A stretch of DNA of 64,000 bases from Thermohalobaculum sp039027855 (lineage in GTDB: Bacteria; Pseudomonadota; Alphaproteobacteria; Rhodobacterales; Rhodobacteraceae), in contig JBCCJI010000015.1 in assembly GCA_039027855.1 (NCBI GenBank), forward strand, positions 1 through 64,000, in the 5' to 3' direction. How positions within the stretch are numbered: position 1 is the first letter of the stretch; the number at the start of each line of letters is the position of its first letter. The translations under genes were made by a program, and so were the position numbers. Shown here one piece after another: positions 15,146 to 25,638 of the stretch. Under the pieces are notes generated by a model, which worked only from the letters and a program-made list of their open reading frames with translations, ran no database searches and was not told the origin of the DNA.

Positions 15146-17419
15146 ATGGCGGAACGGGCAGGCGCGGAGAACGCAGGCGACCAGGTCATCGCCGAGGGCG
15201 TCGACGAGGAGCCGGTCGAGGGCAACCGCAGGGTATTCGACGGGCGTCTCTACATCGCCGCCGCGGCCTTCTCGACCCTCTACGCCGCCTTTCACATGGC
15301 CGCGCTGAATGGCCTCTCGATCAGCGAATGGACCGGTGTCGAGATCCTGTTCCTGCCGCAATTCCCGCTCGAGACCTGGAATTTCCGCATCGTCCATATC
15401 TCGGGTGCGCTGGCGCTTGGTTTCCTGCTCTATTCCGCGCGCATGTTTGTGTCGGCAGGGCCCGCGCCCGCCTCGCGGCCCATCGCGCTTGCCGCCGCTG
15501 TGCTGGCACTGCCGGTCATCGTTGCCGCCGTCACAGCCATCGGCTTCGCGAATGAGATCGCGTCGGGTGACCTGCCGCAGATGGGCGGGCTGACGACCTG
15601 GGCGGCTTTTCCGGGCACCGAGATCTACGCCGCCGAGGTCTACTGGTTCGGCATCCCTCTCCTCGTCGGCACCTTCGGCGCCATCGCCCTCGGCTGGCTG
15701 GAGCGGCGCGTTCGCAGCCAGGTCGGCGCGGCCGATGTCGTCTTGGCGCTCGCGGCCGGGGTGATCGCGATCTATCTTGTGGCGGTCTACGGCACGGCCG
15801 CGCGCAACGCCGTCGGTACGCCGTTTGTGCCCATCGGTGTTGCCTTCGCCGCCACCGCCGGCACGGCGATGATCCTTGAGCTGACGCGACGGGTTGCGGG
15901 CCTCGCCCTGGTCGCGATCACCGCCGTCTTCCTCGTCTACACCTTCACCGCCCACCTGCTGCCGGGGCTGCTCGCGGTGCAGAACGCCTATAGCTGGCAA
16001 CGCTTTTTCGGCCATGTCTACTCGGATGCGGGCATCCTCGGCCCAACGACCGCGGTCAGCTCGACCTACATTATCCTGTTCATCATCTTCGCCGCTTTCC
16101 TGCAGGCCTCGAAGGTGGGCGACTACTTCGTCAACTTCGCCTTCGCCGCCGCGGGGCGTGCGCGGGGCGGGCCGGCCAAGGTGGCGATCTTCGCCTCGGG
16201 CCTTATGGGCATGATCAACGGAACCTCGGCCGGCAATGTCGTGGCCACGGGGTCGCTGACCATTCCGTTGATGAAGCGGGTGGGCTACGGCAAGCAGACG
16301 GCCGGCGCGATCGAGGCGGCCGCCTCGACCGGCGGGCAGATCATGCCGCCGATCATGGGCGCCGGCGCCTTCATCATGGCCGAGGTCACCGGCATCCCCT
16401 ATCAAGAGATCGCCATCGCCGCGATCATCCCCGCCGTCCTCTACTTCGTCTCGATCTATTTCATGGTCGATTTCGAGGCCGCCAAGCTCAACATGCGCGG
16501 CATGCGCGAGGACGAGCTTCCCCGCTTTGCAGCACTTGCCCGCCAGGCGTATCTTTTCATCCCGATCCTGATCCTGATCGTCGCCCTCTTCCTCGGCTAC
16601 TCGGTGATCCGTGCCGGGACGCTCGCCACCGTCGCCGCGGCGGTCGTCTCGTGGCTGACGCCCCATCGCATGGGGCCGAGGGCTCTGCTCAAGGCCTTCG
16701 AACTGGCCGGCGTGATGTCGATCCAGATCATCGTGGTCTGCGCCTGTGCCGGCATCATCGTCGGTGTCATCAGCCTAACCGGCGTCGGTGCGCGCTTCTC
16801 GGCCGTCCTGCTCGACCTCGCCGCGACCAGCCAGCTGCTCGCTCTCTTCTTCGCGATGTGTATCGCGATCCTGCTCGGCATGGGGATGCCGACCACGGCG
16901 GCCTATGCGGTCGCGGCGTCGGTCGTCGCGCCGGGTTTGGTGCAGCTTGGCATCCCGCAGCTCACGGCGCATTTCTTCGTGGTCTATTTCGCGGTGGTCT
17001 CCGCCATCACGCCACCGGTGGCGCTGGCGAGCTATGCCGCGGCGGGCATCTCGGGCGCCAATCCGCTCGAGACGTCGGTGGCCTCGTTCAAGATCGGCAT
17101 CGCGGCTTTCGTCGTGCCCTTCATGTTCTTCTACAACGGCGCGCTGCTGATGGATGGCGCCTGGTTCGACATCCTGCGGGCAGGCGTGACCGCGGTCATC
17201 GGCGTCTTCCTCCTTTCGGCCGCCACCCAGGGCTGGTTCATGGGCAGCCGGCCGCAGATCCTTATCAGGCTAGGCCTCATCGCGGCCGCGCTTTGCATGA
17301 TCGAAGGAGGCTGGCTTAGCGATCTGGCGGGTATTGTCGTGGCCGGTGGGTCCTACGCCCTGCACCGGTTCCTGCCGGGCCGCGCAACCCCGGTGATCCA
17401 CGTGCGCGGCGCCGACTGA
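15146..17419 (+). CDS. TRAP transporter fused permease (DctQ-DctM type)
   Basis: A 757-residue membrane protein. The chosen ATG at 15146 follows GGTGAGGATGA. The first 300 residues hold the small-subunit-like helices. From about residue 310 the DctM domain begins, with NGTSAGNVVATGSLTIPLMKR, ASTGGQIMPPIMGAGAFIMAE and GMGMPTTAAYAVAASVVAPGL, all characteristic of the 4TM/12TM fusion permeases that partner TAXI binding proteins. The C-terminus adds further membrane helices. Together with the gene at 14021 it makes a complete sodium- or proton-driven importer. Confidence 0.9.
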   Translation: MAERAGAENAGDQVIAEGVDEEPVEGNRRVFDGRLYIAAAAFSTLYAAFHMAALNGLSISEWTGVEILFLPQFPLETWNFRIVHISGALALGFLLYSARMFVSAGPAPASRPIALAAAVLALPVIVAAVTAIGFANEIASGDLPQMGGLTTWAAFPGTEIYAAEVYWFGIPLLVGTFGAIALGWLERRVRSQVGAADVVLALAAGVIAIYLVAVYGTAARNAVGTPFVPIGVAFAATAGTAMILELTRRVAGLALVAITAVFLVYTFTAHLLPGLLAVQNAYSWQRFFGHVYSDAGILGPTTAVSSTYIILFIIFAAFLQASKVGDYFVNFAFAAAGRARGGPAKVAIFASGLMGMINGTSAGNVVATGSLTIPLMKRVGYGKQTAGAIEAAASTGGQIMPPIMGAGAFIMAEVTGIPYQEIAIAAIIPAVLYFVSIYFMVDFEAAKLNMRGMREDELPRFAALARQAYLFIPILILIVALFLGYSVIRAGTLATVAAAVVSWLTPHRMGPRALLKAFELAGVMSIQIIVVCACAGIIVGVISLTGVGARFSAVLLDLAATSQLLALFFAMCIAILLGMGMPTTAAYAVAASVVAPGLVQLGIPQLTAHFFVVYFAVVSAITPPVALASYAAAGISGANPLETSVASFKIGIAAFVVPFMFFYNGALLMDGAWFDILRAGVTAVIGVFLLSAATQGWFMGSRPQILIRLGLIAAALCMIEGGWLSDLAGIVVAGGSYALHRFLPGRATPVIHVRGAD

Positions 17420-17526
17420 CCCGGTCGCCATCGCGGTCCGTCCCCTGCGCGGGTGGCTGGTCCAGGACGCCGGAGGGCGCCAGACGCCTAACCTCCATTG
17501 ACCAGCGCTGAGGGGGCAACATCCTC

Positions 17527-18318
17527 ATGGGCCTGAGCATCGGGGGCGATATGCGCGGTCGTTTGGCGTCAATCCTGCTTGTGGCGACCGCAATTCCGGC
17601 GGGGGCGCTGGAGCTGGTCGAGACAGGCCGATATTCGCTCAATCATCCGGCGAGCCTCGATTACGACCCGACACTCTGCGGTCTCTGGATCGCGAATGAG
17701 GGTCCGGAGGCGCTGCTCGTGACCCTAAATGGCGACGAACTCAGGCGCATCCGCAGCGAGATGACCCGCATCAAGGCGATCGCGCTGGAGGGTGATCACC
17801 TGCTTGTCGGAGACGGTTTCGGGAAGATGCAGCGCCTGACCAAGGACGGCGAGGCGCTCGGCGCGCCCTTTCGGCTGAGCGGCGGTTTCGCCGATACCGA
17901 GGGCATCGCGATCTCGGGCGATGGCGACATCATCACCGTCGAGGATGATCCGGAACGTCTGTCGTGGTTCAGCCCGGCGGGAGAGCTGAAGCGCCGGCTC
18001 AACACCATGGAGCTGTCGCCACCGCTTTCCGAGGCGCAGGGCATCGCCATCGATGCGCGCACCGGCCATCTTCTGATCGTCGACGATTGGGAGGGTTCCA
18101 ACAGCCTGTACGAGTTCACCGCTGATGGGGTGCTTCTCGCGCAGGCCAGCCTGATCGAGTATGGCACCGACCCCGAGGGCATCGCCATCCGCCCGGGCTC
18201 GGATCAGCTGTTCATCGCCTTCGACGGCGGTGCGCAGATCGTCACTTTCTCCTATACCCCGACGCTGCCGCCCGATGCCGCCCCACTGCCGAAGGGCGCC
18301 GATTGTATGATGTTCTGA
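17527..18318 (+). CDS. Secreted beta-propeller protein (SdiA-regulated/NHL-like)
   Basis: The frame opens at 17527, but the ATG at 17551 (MRGRLASILLVATAIPAGA) gives a normal signal peptide, so the true start is uncertain. The mature protein of about 235 residues has repeated motifs of the type DTEGIAISGDGDIITVEDD, EAQGIAIDARTGHLLIVDDWEG and DPEGIAIRPGSDQLFIAFDGG, each one blade of a propeller resembling the SdiA-regulated family. Some related families bind Ca2+ or act as lactonases, but no catalytic set is obvious here. It stands alone downstream of the TRAP genes and its ligand is unknown. Confidence 0.65.
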   Translation: MGLSIGGDMRGRLASILLVATAIPAGALELVETGRYSLNHPASLDYDPTLCGLWIANEGPEALLVTLNGDELRRIRSEMTRIKAIALEGDHLLVGDGFGKMQRLTKDGEALGAPFRLSGGFADTEGIAISGDGDIITVEDDPERLSWFSPAGELKRRLNTMELSPPLSEAQGIAIDARTGHLLIVDDWEGSNSLYEFTADGVLLAQASLIEYGTDPEGIAIRPGSDQLFIAFDGGAQIVTFSYTPTLPPDAAPLPKGADCMMF

Positions 18319-18584
18319 TCGCACCGGCCACGTGATCGTCGGGCTTGCCCGCCCGGACCTGCATCCCGCAACCGGCGAGACCGAGGGTTCTGCACCTCGT
18401 TCGTGCCCTGATGGAGGCGGTGACGCCAGCACGCAAGATGACGAGGCGCGCCATGCGCCCCAGCCATCGTCACCAAGGCATGCCTGCGCTCTTCGATCTC
18501 GCGATTGCCCCGTGGCGGCGAGTGATCTGGTATGCGCTGGGGCGCTGTCGGTAGGGGCGCCGTCGTTGCAGCGCACTGATCGGG

Positions 18585-20894
18585 GTGGCGGTGCGGGATA
18601 ACGCCACCCCGTGGCTGGCCTCGGGGATGGAGGGGATGATGTTTGAGATCGACCCGTCGACCGGCGCCGGGCAATACAGGGCTCTCGACGCCAGCCTGGT
18701 GATCATTCCGGCGCTTCCGCCGCTCCCCGACGGGCCGATGCCGCGCTTTGGCGAGGCGGAGATGCCCGCGCTCTCGCAGCTGATTGCCTTCCGCGACCGC
18801 GCCGTCGACCAGGACACCAGCGGTCAGACGGCGCGCATCGAGCCTGCCGACTACGCCAGTATGGACCGCGCGATCCGCGACATGGCTCAGCACGCCGAGG
18901 CAGAGCAGCGATCCTGGCGCCTCGGCGTGACGCGCGAGATGGCAAAGCGGCGCGCCATCAGCGATGCCCGCTTCGGGGCCGACGGACGCGGTTTCCTGAC
19001 CGCGCTCGACAGCGGCGAGATCGCCGGTGACTTCTGGGCAGCACTGCGCACGCTGATGTTTCAGCGTATCGGCCTGCTTTCCTACCACGCGCCCGAGATG
19101 CAGGGCATCGTGCGTGACTGGCTCTACCGCTTCCCACCGCGGATCCGCGTGCCGCTCGTGGCGCAGCTCTGCGAGCCGCTCCTCGATCATCGGCAATCCG
19201 ATGTGATGCAGGCGCTGATGGACGCCTTTCTCGCAGCGCCCTATGCGGACCTGCGCCACCTTGAGACCGGCCCGGCAAAGCCCGAGCGGCTTGAGGACAT
19301 GTCCGCGGAACTCCTCGCTGCGATGCTGGATCGGGCTTTCGCGGCGCAGGTGCAGGTCGCGCGTTTCAAGCGCCTGTCGGCCGCGTCCCAGGGGGAACCC
19401 CAGGACGAGGCCACCATGATGGCCCGCGCGCGGGAGATGACGGCGCTGCTGCGCGAGGAGGGCGTCGCGGCCCTAACGCCCGATCAGCGCGCGCTTGTGC
19501 AGGAATTCCTGTTTGAGCAACAGCCCGCCCGGCGCCAAGAGGACGGCGCCGTTCAATCGGAGATCAACCTGCATCGCACCGGCGCCTTTCGCGCAGCGAT
19601 GGCCGCCATCGCACCGGGCAAGCCCGAGGGTCACTATATGCGCGCGGCGCTGTCGACGAGGCCCGCGGGCTTTGCTGGGATCAACCTCGCGCTTTTCCCG
19701 ACGGCAGTCGTCTGGTCGTATATCGCGACCCATCTGGACATGATCGACCGGGCGCTCGGGCTCGCCGAACCGCTGCCGGTGGAGCCCAAGTTCGAACGGG
19801 CGAAGGCCGTCGCGCTTCTGAGGCTGCTGCCCAAGACGCCGGCGCGCTATGGGGACGTTCTCTTCGACATCGCGACCGGCAAGGCGCAGGGTGGGCGGGC
19901 TGATGCTCAGGCGCTGCTTGCCGGGGCAGGAGACTATGTGACCCCCGCGTTCCACCTGCTCGACACCAGGGCGGCCGGCACGTGCGAGCAGGCGGCCCGC
20001 ACCCTGGGCGCCATCGGCGATGCCTCGGCGGCCACGCCGCTCAGGACCCGGCTTGAGAGCAAGCAGCCGATCAGGGTCGAGGCCGCCATTCTCGACGCGC
20101 TGGCGGCGCTCGGCGCCTGGGACGAGGCGCTGGCCATGCCTGCCCATCTGCTGGAGGCGGAGGCCTCAGAGGGTCTCTTAAAGCCCTGGAAAGACGCGAT
20201 CTCCTGGGTCGCATCGCTGATGCCGCCTCCTCTGCAGTTCCGCGATGGCACGCCGGTGGGGCCGGCGGCTGCGTTGTGGCTGCTGCGCCTCGGCGCAGAG
20301 ATCGGTGCGCCGACCGGCAGCGTCAGCATCGACTACCGCCTCGGTGCGCTTGATGCCGCGTCGCGTATGGCTCTCGCGGTATGGGTTCTGGAGAGGTGGA
20401 TCGACTACGACACGCAACCCTGGACCGTGGAGCACCTGGCGGAGGCCTGGGCCGCGTACCCGACGCTTAGCGGGCGATCCTATGTCGGCGTGCGCTACCA
20501 GACAGTACCGGGCACGGCCTATGGCCAGAAACAAGTGTCTGAAGAAGGTTGGCCGCAGAAGGAGGACTGGCTGCGGACCCACCCCCAAGAGCTGAGGCGC
20601 GCGCTGGCGAGCATCGCTGCCTGGGAGCACTATCCCAACAGCGGGCATCAGGCGCGGGGTCTGCTCGCCATCGCCCGCCATGCCCCAACAGCGGGCATTG
20701 CCCCGACCGTACGGCGCTACCTCGAACAGCACCGGCGCCGCACGGCGCAGGCCAAGGCCATGCTGGATTTTGCAGCGTCCATCGCCACGGCAGAGTGCCT
20801 GGATGTCGTCCGATCCGTGGCGTGTGACGAGACAGCGTCCCGCGGCCTCCGCAGCCACGCCAGCGCGCTTCTCCCGAAGTCTTGCGACACGTAG
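18585..20894 (+). CDS. Large helical-repeat protein, MolR/DUF4132-like without the terminal domain
   Basis: The open frame codes for 769 residues; the start is uncertain (GTG 18585, or ATGs at 18627 and 18636). I see no signal peptide or membrane segment. From about residue 410 the sequence resembles the HEAT-type part of MolR/DUF4132 proteins: LLPKTPARYGDVLFDIATG, ARTLGAIGDASAATPLRTRL, PPLQFRDGTPVGPAAALWLL, then LERWIDYDTQPWTVEHLAEAW and ARGLLAIARHAPTAG. In MolR relatives a WGR or DUF4132 end follows, but here the protein stops at LPKSCDT, so it may be a shortened form. The function of this family is poorly known. There is no partner gene nearby. Confidence 0.5.
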   Translation: MAVRDNATPWLASGMEGMMFEIDPSTGAGQYRALDASLVIIPALPPLPDGPMPRFGEAEMPALSQLIAFRDRAVDQDTSGQTARIEPADYASMDRAIRDMAQHAEAEQRSWRLGVTREMAKRRAISDARFGADGRGFLTALDSGEIAGDFWAALRTLMFQRIGLLSYHAPEMQGIVRDWLYRFPPRIRVPLVAQLCEPLLDHRQSDVMQALMDAFLAAPYADLRHLETGPAKPERLEDMSAELLAAMLDRAFAAQVQVARFKRLSAASQGEPQDEATMMARAREMTALLREEGVAALTPDQRALVQEFLFEQQPARRQEDGAVQSEINLHRTGAFRAAMAAIAPGKPEGHYMRAALSTRPAGFAGINLALFPTAVVWSYIATHLDMIDRALGLAEPLPVEPKFERAKAVALLRLLPKTPARYGDVLFDIATGKAQGGRADAQALLAGAGDYVTPAFHLLDTRAAGTCEQAARTLGAIGDASAATPLRTRLESKQPIRVEAAILDALAALGAWDEALAMPAHLLEAEASEGLLKPWKDAISWVASLMPPPLQFRDGTPVGPAAALWLLRLGAEIGAPTGSVSIDYRLGALDAASRMALAVWVLERWIDYDTQPWTVEHLAEAWAAYPTLSGRSYVGVRYQTVPGTAYGQKQVSEEGWPQKEDWLRTHPQELRRALASIAAWEHYPNSGHQARGLLAIARHAPTAGIAPTVRRYLEQHRRRTAQAKAMLDFAASIATAECLDVVRSVACDETASRGLRSHASALLPKSCDT

Positions 20895-21020
20895 AACAGG
20901 CCGGCCCCATCGAGCCCCGGCCGCGCCGCCGCGCCCGCCTGCTTCGACGCGCGCGTGATAGCGGTCCGCCGACCATGACCCTACCAGCCCTCGGCGGTCG
21001 GTCCCGGTTCGTCACGCCGA

Positions 21021-22295
21021 TCAGCGTAGATGCGCCTCGTTCATCACTGCGCCCGAGAGCACCGTTAGGTTATGCGTGACCTCATGCGATCTGGTGATCA
21101 CCCTGCCGCGCCGCACGACCGCCAGCCGGTGGGCTCTGAGGCGCAAAGCCTCGACCTTGTCCTCGGCCTGCAGCAGCACGAAATTGGCCTGACAGCCCTT
21201 GGCGATGCCATATCCCTCCAGCCCCATGATGCGGGCCGAGTTCTCGGTGACCGCGTCAAAGCACCAGGCCATGTCGTCGACGCTCGAGAGCTGACCCACG
21301 TGCAGCCCCATAAAGGCGATATCGAGCATGTCGGCGCGGCCGAGGGAGTACCAGGGATCCATCACGCAGTCCGACCCGAAGCCGACCGTGACGCCGGCAT
21401 CGCGCAGTTCGCGGACACGGGTCAGCCCCCGGCGCTTTGGGTAACTGTCGTGCCGACCCTGCAGCATGATGTTGATCGCCGGGTTCGGGACGGCATGAAC
21501 GCCTGCCTCGACGATCAGCGGGATGAGCTTTGAGACGTAGTAGTTGTCCATCGAATGCATCGAGGTCAGATGCGACCCGGTGACCCGGCTCTGCAGCCCA
21601 AGGCGCAGGGTTTCACAGGCCAGCGTCTCGATATGCCGACTGAGCGGATCGTCGCTTTCGTCGCAGTGGAGATCGACCATCAGCCCGCGCTCGGCCGCGA
21701 TCTCGCAGGATCGGCGGACACTCTCGGTCCCGTCGGCCATGGTCCGTTCGAAATGTGGAATGCCGCCGACCACATCGACCCCCATGTCGAGGGCGCGGAG
21801 GGTGTTCGGCAGCGCCGTCGGATCGCGCAGAAGACCGTCTTGCGGAAAGGCGACAAGCTGCAGGTCGATGTAGTCACGCACCGTCTCGCGCACCTGCAGC
21901 AGGGCTTCGACACCCTTCAGCGCATCATCGCAGGTGTCCACGTGGCTGCGGATAGCACCGATCCCTTTGGCGATCGCCAGCTCGCAGTACCTGAGCGCGC
22001 GGGCGGCGATGTCCTCCACCGACTGGATCGGCTTCAGCTCCCTCCAGAGACCGATGCCCTCCAGAAGGGTGCCAGAGACATTCATCCGCGGGGTGCCCAG
22101 CGAGAGGGTCGCATCCATGTGGAAATGTGGGTCAACGAAGGGCGGCGACAGGAGGTATCCGTCGGCCTCGATGATCTCCGTCGCCTCCGCGGTGATCCCT
22201 GGCTCTACCGCGGCGATGGTGCCACCAGCACAGGCCACATCGATCCCTGTCCTACCATCCGGGAGTGTCGCGTTTTTCACCATCAGGTCGAACAT
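21021..22295 (-). CDS. Cytosine-deaminase-like metal-dependent amidohydrolase
   Basis: A 424-residue cytosolic TIM-barrel enzyme. The metal motif VDPHFHMD lies near residue 54, a second ligand region HCDESDD near 210, and the catalytic GSDCVMDPW near 312, as in CodA-type cytosine deaminases (which convert cytosine to uracil) and the related isoguanine and N-acyl deaminases. The order and spacing fit the codA family closely, but these enzymes vary in substrate, so the exact base or amide cannot be named. It lies alone, 165 bases downstream of the RND efflux pump gene in the same direction. Confidence 0.72.
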   Translation of the reverse strand: MFDLMVKNATLPDGRTGIDVACAGGTIAAVEPGITAEATEIIEADGYLLSPPFVDPHFHMDATLSLGTPRMNVSGTLLEGIGLWRELKPIQSVEDIAARALRYCELAIAKGIGAIRSHVDTCDDALKGVEALLQVRETVRDYIDLQLVAFPQDGLLRDPTALPNTLRALDMGVDVVGGIPHFERTMADGTESVRRSCEIAAERGLMVDLHCDESDDPLSRHIETLACETLRLGLQSRVTGSHLTSMHSMDNYYVSKLIPLIVEAGVHAVPNPAINIMLQGRHDSYPKRRGLTRVRELRDAGVTVGFGSDCVMDPWYSLGRADMLDIAFMGLHVGQLSSVDDMAWCFDAVTENSARIMGLEGYGIAKGCQANFVLLQAEDKVEALRLRAHRLAVVRRGRVITRSHEVTHNLTVLSGAVMNEAHLR

Positions 22296-22461
22296 GGGCT
22301 CTCTCTAGCTTGGGCGCGCCGGGTGTTGCCAGACCATGGGTGGCTGCACGTCAGAGGGCGTCAATGGGAAACAGCGGGAGACAACGCCGAGCACCCGGAC
22401 CAGCGCGCACCGCGGCACGGTGCGTGATCGCACCCTGGCGCTCGGCCAGGATCACGCCACC

Positions 22462-25400
22462 CTACTGCGCACCGGGCAGCTTACCGGTCTCTGCCATCTG
22501 TCCGAACGGCCGTGATACCTGATAGGGGTCGGGATCCTGTCGGGCAGGGGTGCCGGCAGGGATCGGTGTTGCGAGGCCAAGATCGTCGAGCGCGGCGTAG
22601 AAGGCTGGGACGACCAGCAGGATCAGCAGGGTTGTCGACATAAGGCCGAACGCGATGGACACGACCATCGGGATCAGGGGCTGGGCCTGGAGACTGGTCT
22701 CTAACATCAGCGGCGCCACTCCGGCGATGGTGGTGATCGAGGTCAGAAAGATCGCCCTGAACCGGGCCATCGCGGCCCGCGGCGCCGCGTCGGCGATTGA
22801 GAGCCCGCGCGCCCGCTCCGCCTTGATCACATGCACCATCAGGATCGAGTCGTTCACCACGATGCCGGCAAGCGAGGCGAAGCCGAGCATGCTGGGCATG
22901 GAGATCGCCATGCCGAGGGCGAGATGGCCGGCCACCGCGCCGATCAGCGCGAAGGGGACCAGGACCATCACGACCAGCGGCTCGACATAGCTACGCAGTT
23001 GCAGGCTGAGCACGGCAAAGACCACCGTGAGGCCGATCACAAGGCCTGAGCGCAGCGAGGCCGTGGTCTCCTCGGCGGCTGCGTGCTGCCCACCGATCAC
23101 CACCTGCAGATCGGGATGGTCGGCGAGAAGACGTGGCAAAAAGCGGGCCATGGTGTCGCGGACGATCTCCTGGGCATTGCCGATGGCAGTATCGACGTCG
23201 CCCGTGACGCGCACGCTCGCCCGCCCGTCGATCCGGCGGAGGACGGCGTGACCCGTGCCTGTATCGATCCTCGCGACCGTGGAAAGCGGCACCTGCGCCC
23301 CCGCCGGCGTGATGATCGGAAAATCCTCCAGTTCGTCCAGCCCCCGACGAGCGGCGGGCGCGAGCACCACCTCGACATTCCAGCCCGCATCCGCACGCTG
23401 CACCACATCGGCCGTGGCCCCCTCAAAGCCTGCGCGCACCTGATCGGCCACGGTCTGGGCATCGAGCCCAAGCGAACCGGCACCGGAGGCCAGTCTAAGG
23501 CGCTGTTCAGGCCGGCCCGGGATGAGATCGCCGGCGAGGTTGTGCACCCCGGCATAACGCGTCAGCCAGTGCTGCAGCGCCTCGGATGCATCGGCGAGCA
23601 TGGTGAGGTCGTCATGGGCGAGACGGATCTCGATTGCCCGGCCCGCGGGCCCTGTAAAGCCATCCACCAGGCTCAATCGGCGAACACCGGGCAGGGAGGG
23701 AACCTCGGCACGCCACGCCGCCAGGATCTCGTCGAGTGTGACCGCCCGGCTTTCGGACCCCTGCAGATCAATCCGCACGGTCGCAAGATGCGCGCCCGTG
23801 CCGCCGATGTCGCTGTTCTCGCCAAAGCTCACCACGGTGTCGCGCAGGAGCGGTCCCCCGTGAGGGTCGCGTCTCGCGAGTGCCGTCTCGGCCCGGTCGA
23901 GACCCGCTAGGACGGCCGCCACCGCCGTCTCGGTCTGTTCGATCGACGCCCCGGCATGCAGCGCGAGACGTGCTTCCATCTGGTCGCCCTCAAGATCGGG
24001 AAATGCCTCGAATTTGAGGGTGCCGCCGATCACGGCGGCCAGAGCGGCCATGAAAGCGAGGAGTGCCAAACCGAGCGTCAGCCAGCGCCAGGCCACCGCA
24101 ACGCGCGCGACCGGTCCCACCACACCGCGGCGCAGGCCAGCCAGCCAGCGATCGGCCCGGCGCGGTGCATCTGGCGTGGCCGGCGCACCGTGACAGAGAT
24201 GGGCCGGCAGCACGAGGAATGCTTCGACCAGTGACACCGCGAGGACGACCAGCATCACCACCGGCACGACCCGTAGCGTTTCGCCGAGATCGCCCTGAAG
24301 GAAACCAAGCGCGCCGAACACGGCGGCGGTGGTGACGAAGGAGGCGACCACGCCCGGTGCCACCTCACTCGCGCCCTTGACCGCAGCATCGAGCGGCGGC
24401 CGGCCTGCGGCGCGCTTGGTCTCGATGTTCTCCGCGATGACAAGCGCGTCATCCATCAGAATGCCGATCACGATCAGCAACGCCACGAGCGTCAGCATGT
24501 TGATCGAGTAGCCGAGCGCGCCGATGGCCGCGAGCGCGCCCAGGAACGAGACCGGCAGCCCGGCAGCGATCCAGAACGCCTGGCGCGGACCGAAGAACAG
24601 CCACATGGCGACGAACACGAGGGCGAGACCCTGTAGCCCGTTCTTGATCAGCATGCGCAAGCGATCGTCGAGCACGCTGGCAGTCTCGCCGGTGATGGTC
24701 AGCGTGACGTTCGGCGGCAGTCGGGCGCGCTCGTGGTCGAGGAAGGCGCGCAGCCGCTCCATCACAACCAGGGTGTCATCGGTCTCGGCCTTGGTCACGC
24801 GCAGGATCGCCGTCGGCACACCGTTCAGCACTGCGGCGCGTTCGCCGTCATCCACCGCCTCGGCGATGCGGGCGATGTCGTTGAGGCGCACCTCACCGCC
24901 GCTCTCGCCGGAGGCCACGACAAGGCTGCGATAGGCGTCGACCGTGCGGCGCTCGTCAGCGAAGCGCAGCAGGGTGGTGCCTGCGGTCGAGACCGTCTTG
25001 CCGAGCGGTGTCGCGATGCTTTGTCGCCCGATCGCCTGCGCCACGTCCTCCACGCTTAGGCCGAGCGCCCTGATCGCGGCGGCGTCGATCTCAATACGGA
25101 TCTCAGGCTCGGCGAAACCGGTCACCTCAACCGTCGGGATGCCACCCCAGCGCAGTATCCGCGTCTTGGTCTCTTTGGCCATTGCCCGTAGCTCCGTGAG
25201 GCCATGCGCCCCCTCGGCCGCCAGCGCGACGATGGCGACAAGGTCGGTCAATCCAAGCTGCCGGATGACCGGCTCATCCGCCGCGTCTGGCAGATCGTCG
25301 AGCGCACCGATCTCGGCTTCGACATCGGCGGTGAAGCGCGCGAAGTCGCCGCCCTGTTGCATTTCGGCGACGGCCACGGCCCGGCTCTCGAAGGCGTCGC

Positions 25401-25638
25401 AGCGCAATTCATCGAGGTGGCGCATCCCGTCCAGCCCGGCTTCGACAGGGGCGCAGATCGCCCGCGCGATCTCCTCGGCCGCTGCGCCGGGATAGCCGAT
25501 GGTGATCTCCACCTCGCGTGGATCGATCCGGGGGAAGGTCTCGCGCTGCAGCTGCGGCAAGGTGATGAGCCCGGTGATGAGCAGCAGGGCCATCACCAGG
25601 TTGGCGGCGGTCGGGTGGCTGGCGAAAAAGCGGATCAC
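22462..25638 (-). CDS. RND efflux pump inner-membrane subunit (AcrB/HAE1-like)
   Basis: A 1058-residue protein starting MIRFFASHPTAANLVMALLL, the first membrane helix of ACR_tran proteins. Paired periplasmic loops follow helices 1 and 7. The proton-relay region in helix 4 shows LLIVIGILMDDALVIAENIE, with the expected Asp pair. A porter domain with IRIEIDAAAIRALGLSVEDVA lies near residue 185. The layout is that of a tripartite exporter of hydrophobic or amphipathic compounds; relatives of this subclass often lack a local outer-membrane gene, and none is visible here. The start overlaps the stop of the adaptor gene (ATGA at 25635-25638), so the two are coupled. Confidence 0.9.
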   Translation of the reverse strand: MIRFFASHPTAANLVMALLLITGLITLPQLQRETFPRIDPREVEITIGYPGAAAEEIARAICAPVEAGLDGMRHLDELRCDAFESRAVAVAEMQQGGDFARFTADVEAEIGALDDLPDAADEPVIRQLGLTDLVAIVALAAEGAHGLTELRAMAKETKTRILRWGGIPTVEVTGFAEPEIRIEIDAAAIRALGLSVEDVAQAIGRQSIATPLGKTVSTAGTTLLRFADERRTVDAYRSLVVASGESGGEVRLNDIARIAEAVDDGERAAVLNGVPTAILRVTKAETDDTLVVMERLRAFLDHERARLPPNVTLTITGETASVLDDRLRMLIKNGLQGLALVFVAMWLFFGPRQAFWIAAGLPVSFLGALAAIGALGYSINMLTLVALLIVIGILMDDALVIAENIETKRAAGRPPLDAAVKGASEVAPGVVASFVTTAAVFGALGFLQGDLGETLRVVPVVMLVVLAVSLVEAFLVLPAHLCHGAPATPDAPRRADRWLAGLRRGVVGPVARVAVAWRWLTLGLALLAFMAALAAVIGGTLKFEAFPDLEGDQMEARLALHAGASIEQTETAVAAVLAGLDRAETALARRDPHGGPLLRDTVVSFGENSDIGGTGAHLATVRIDLQGSESRAVTLDEILAAWRAEVPSLPGVRRLSLVDGFTGPAGRAIEIRLAHDDLTMLADASEALQHWLTRYAGVHNLAGDLIPGRPEQRLRLASGAGSLGLDAQTVADQVRAGFEGATADVVQRADAGWNVEVVLAPAARRGLDELEDFPIITPAGAQVPLSTVARIDTGTGHAVLRRIDGRASVRVTGDVDTAIGNAQEIVRDTMARFLPRLLADHPDLQVVIGGQHAAAEETTASLRSGLVIGLTVVFAVLSLQLRSYVEPLVVMVLVPFALIGAVAGHLALGMAISMPSMLGFASLAGIVVNDSILMVHVIKAERARGLSIADAAPRAAMARFRAIFLTSITTIAGVAPLMLETSLQAQPLIPMVVSIAFGLMSTTLLILLVVPAFYAALDDLGLATPIPAGTPARQDPDPYQVSRPFGQMAETGKLPGAQ

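Noticed and set aside
14342..16666. 774-codon minus-strand open frame
   Set aside because: It is antisense to the TAXI and TRAP genes and dominated by Arg, Asp, Gly and His, the usual shadow composition; no motif is present.
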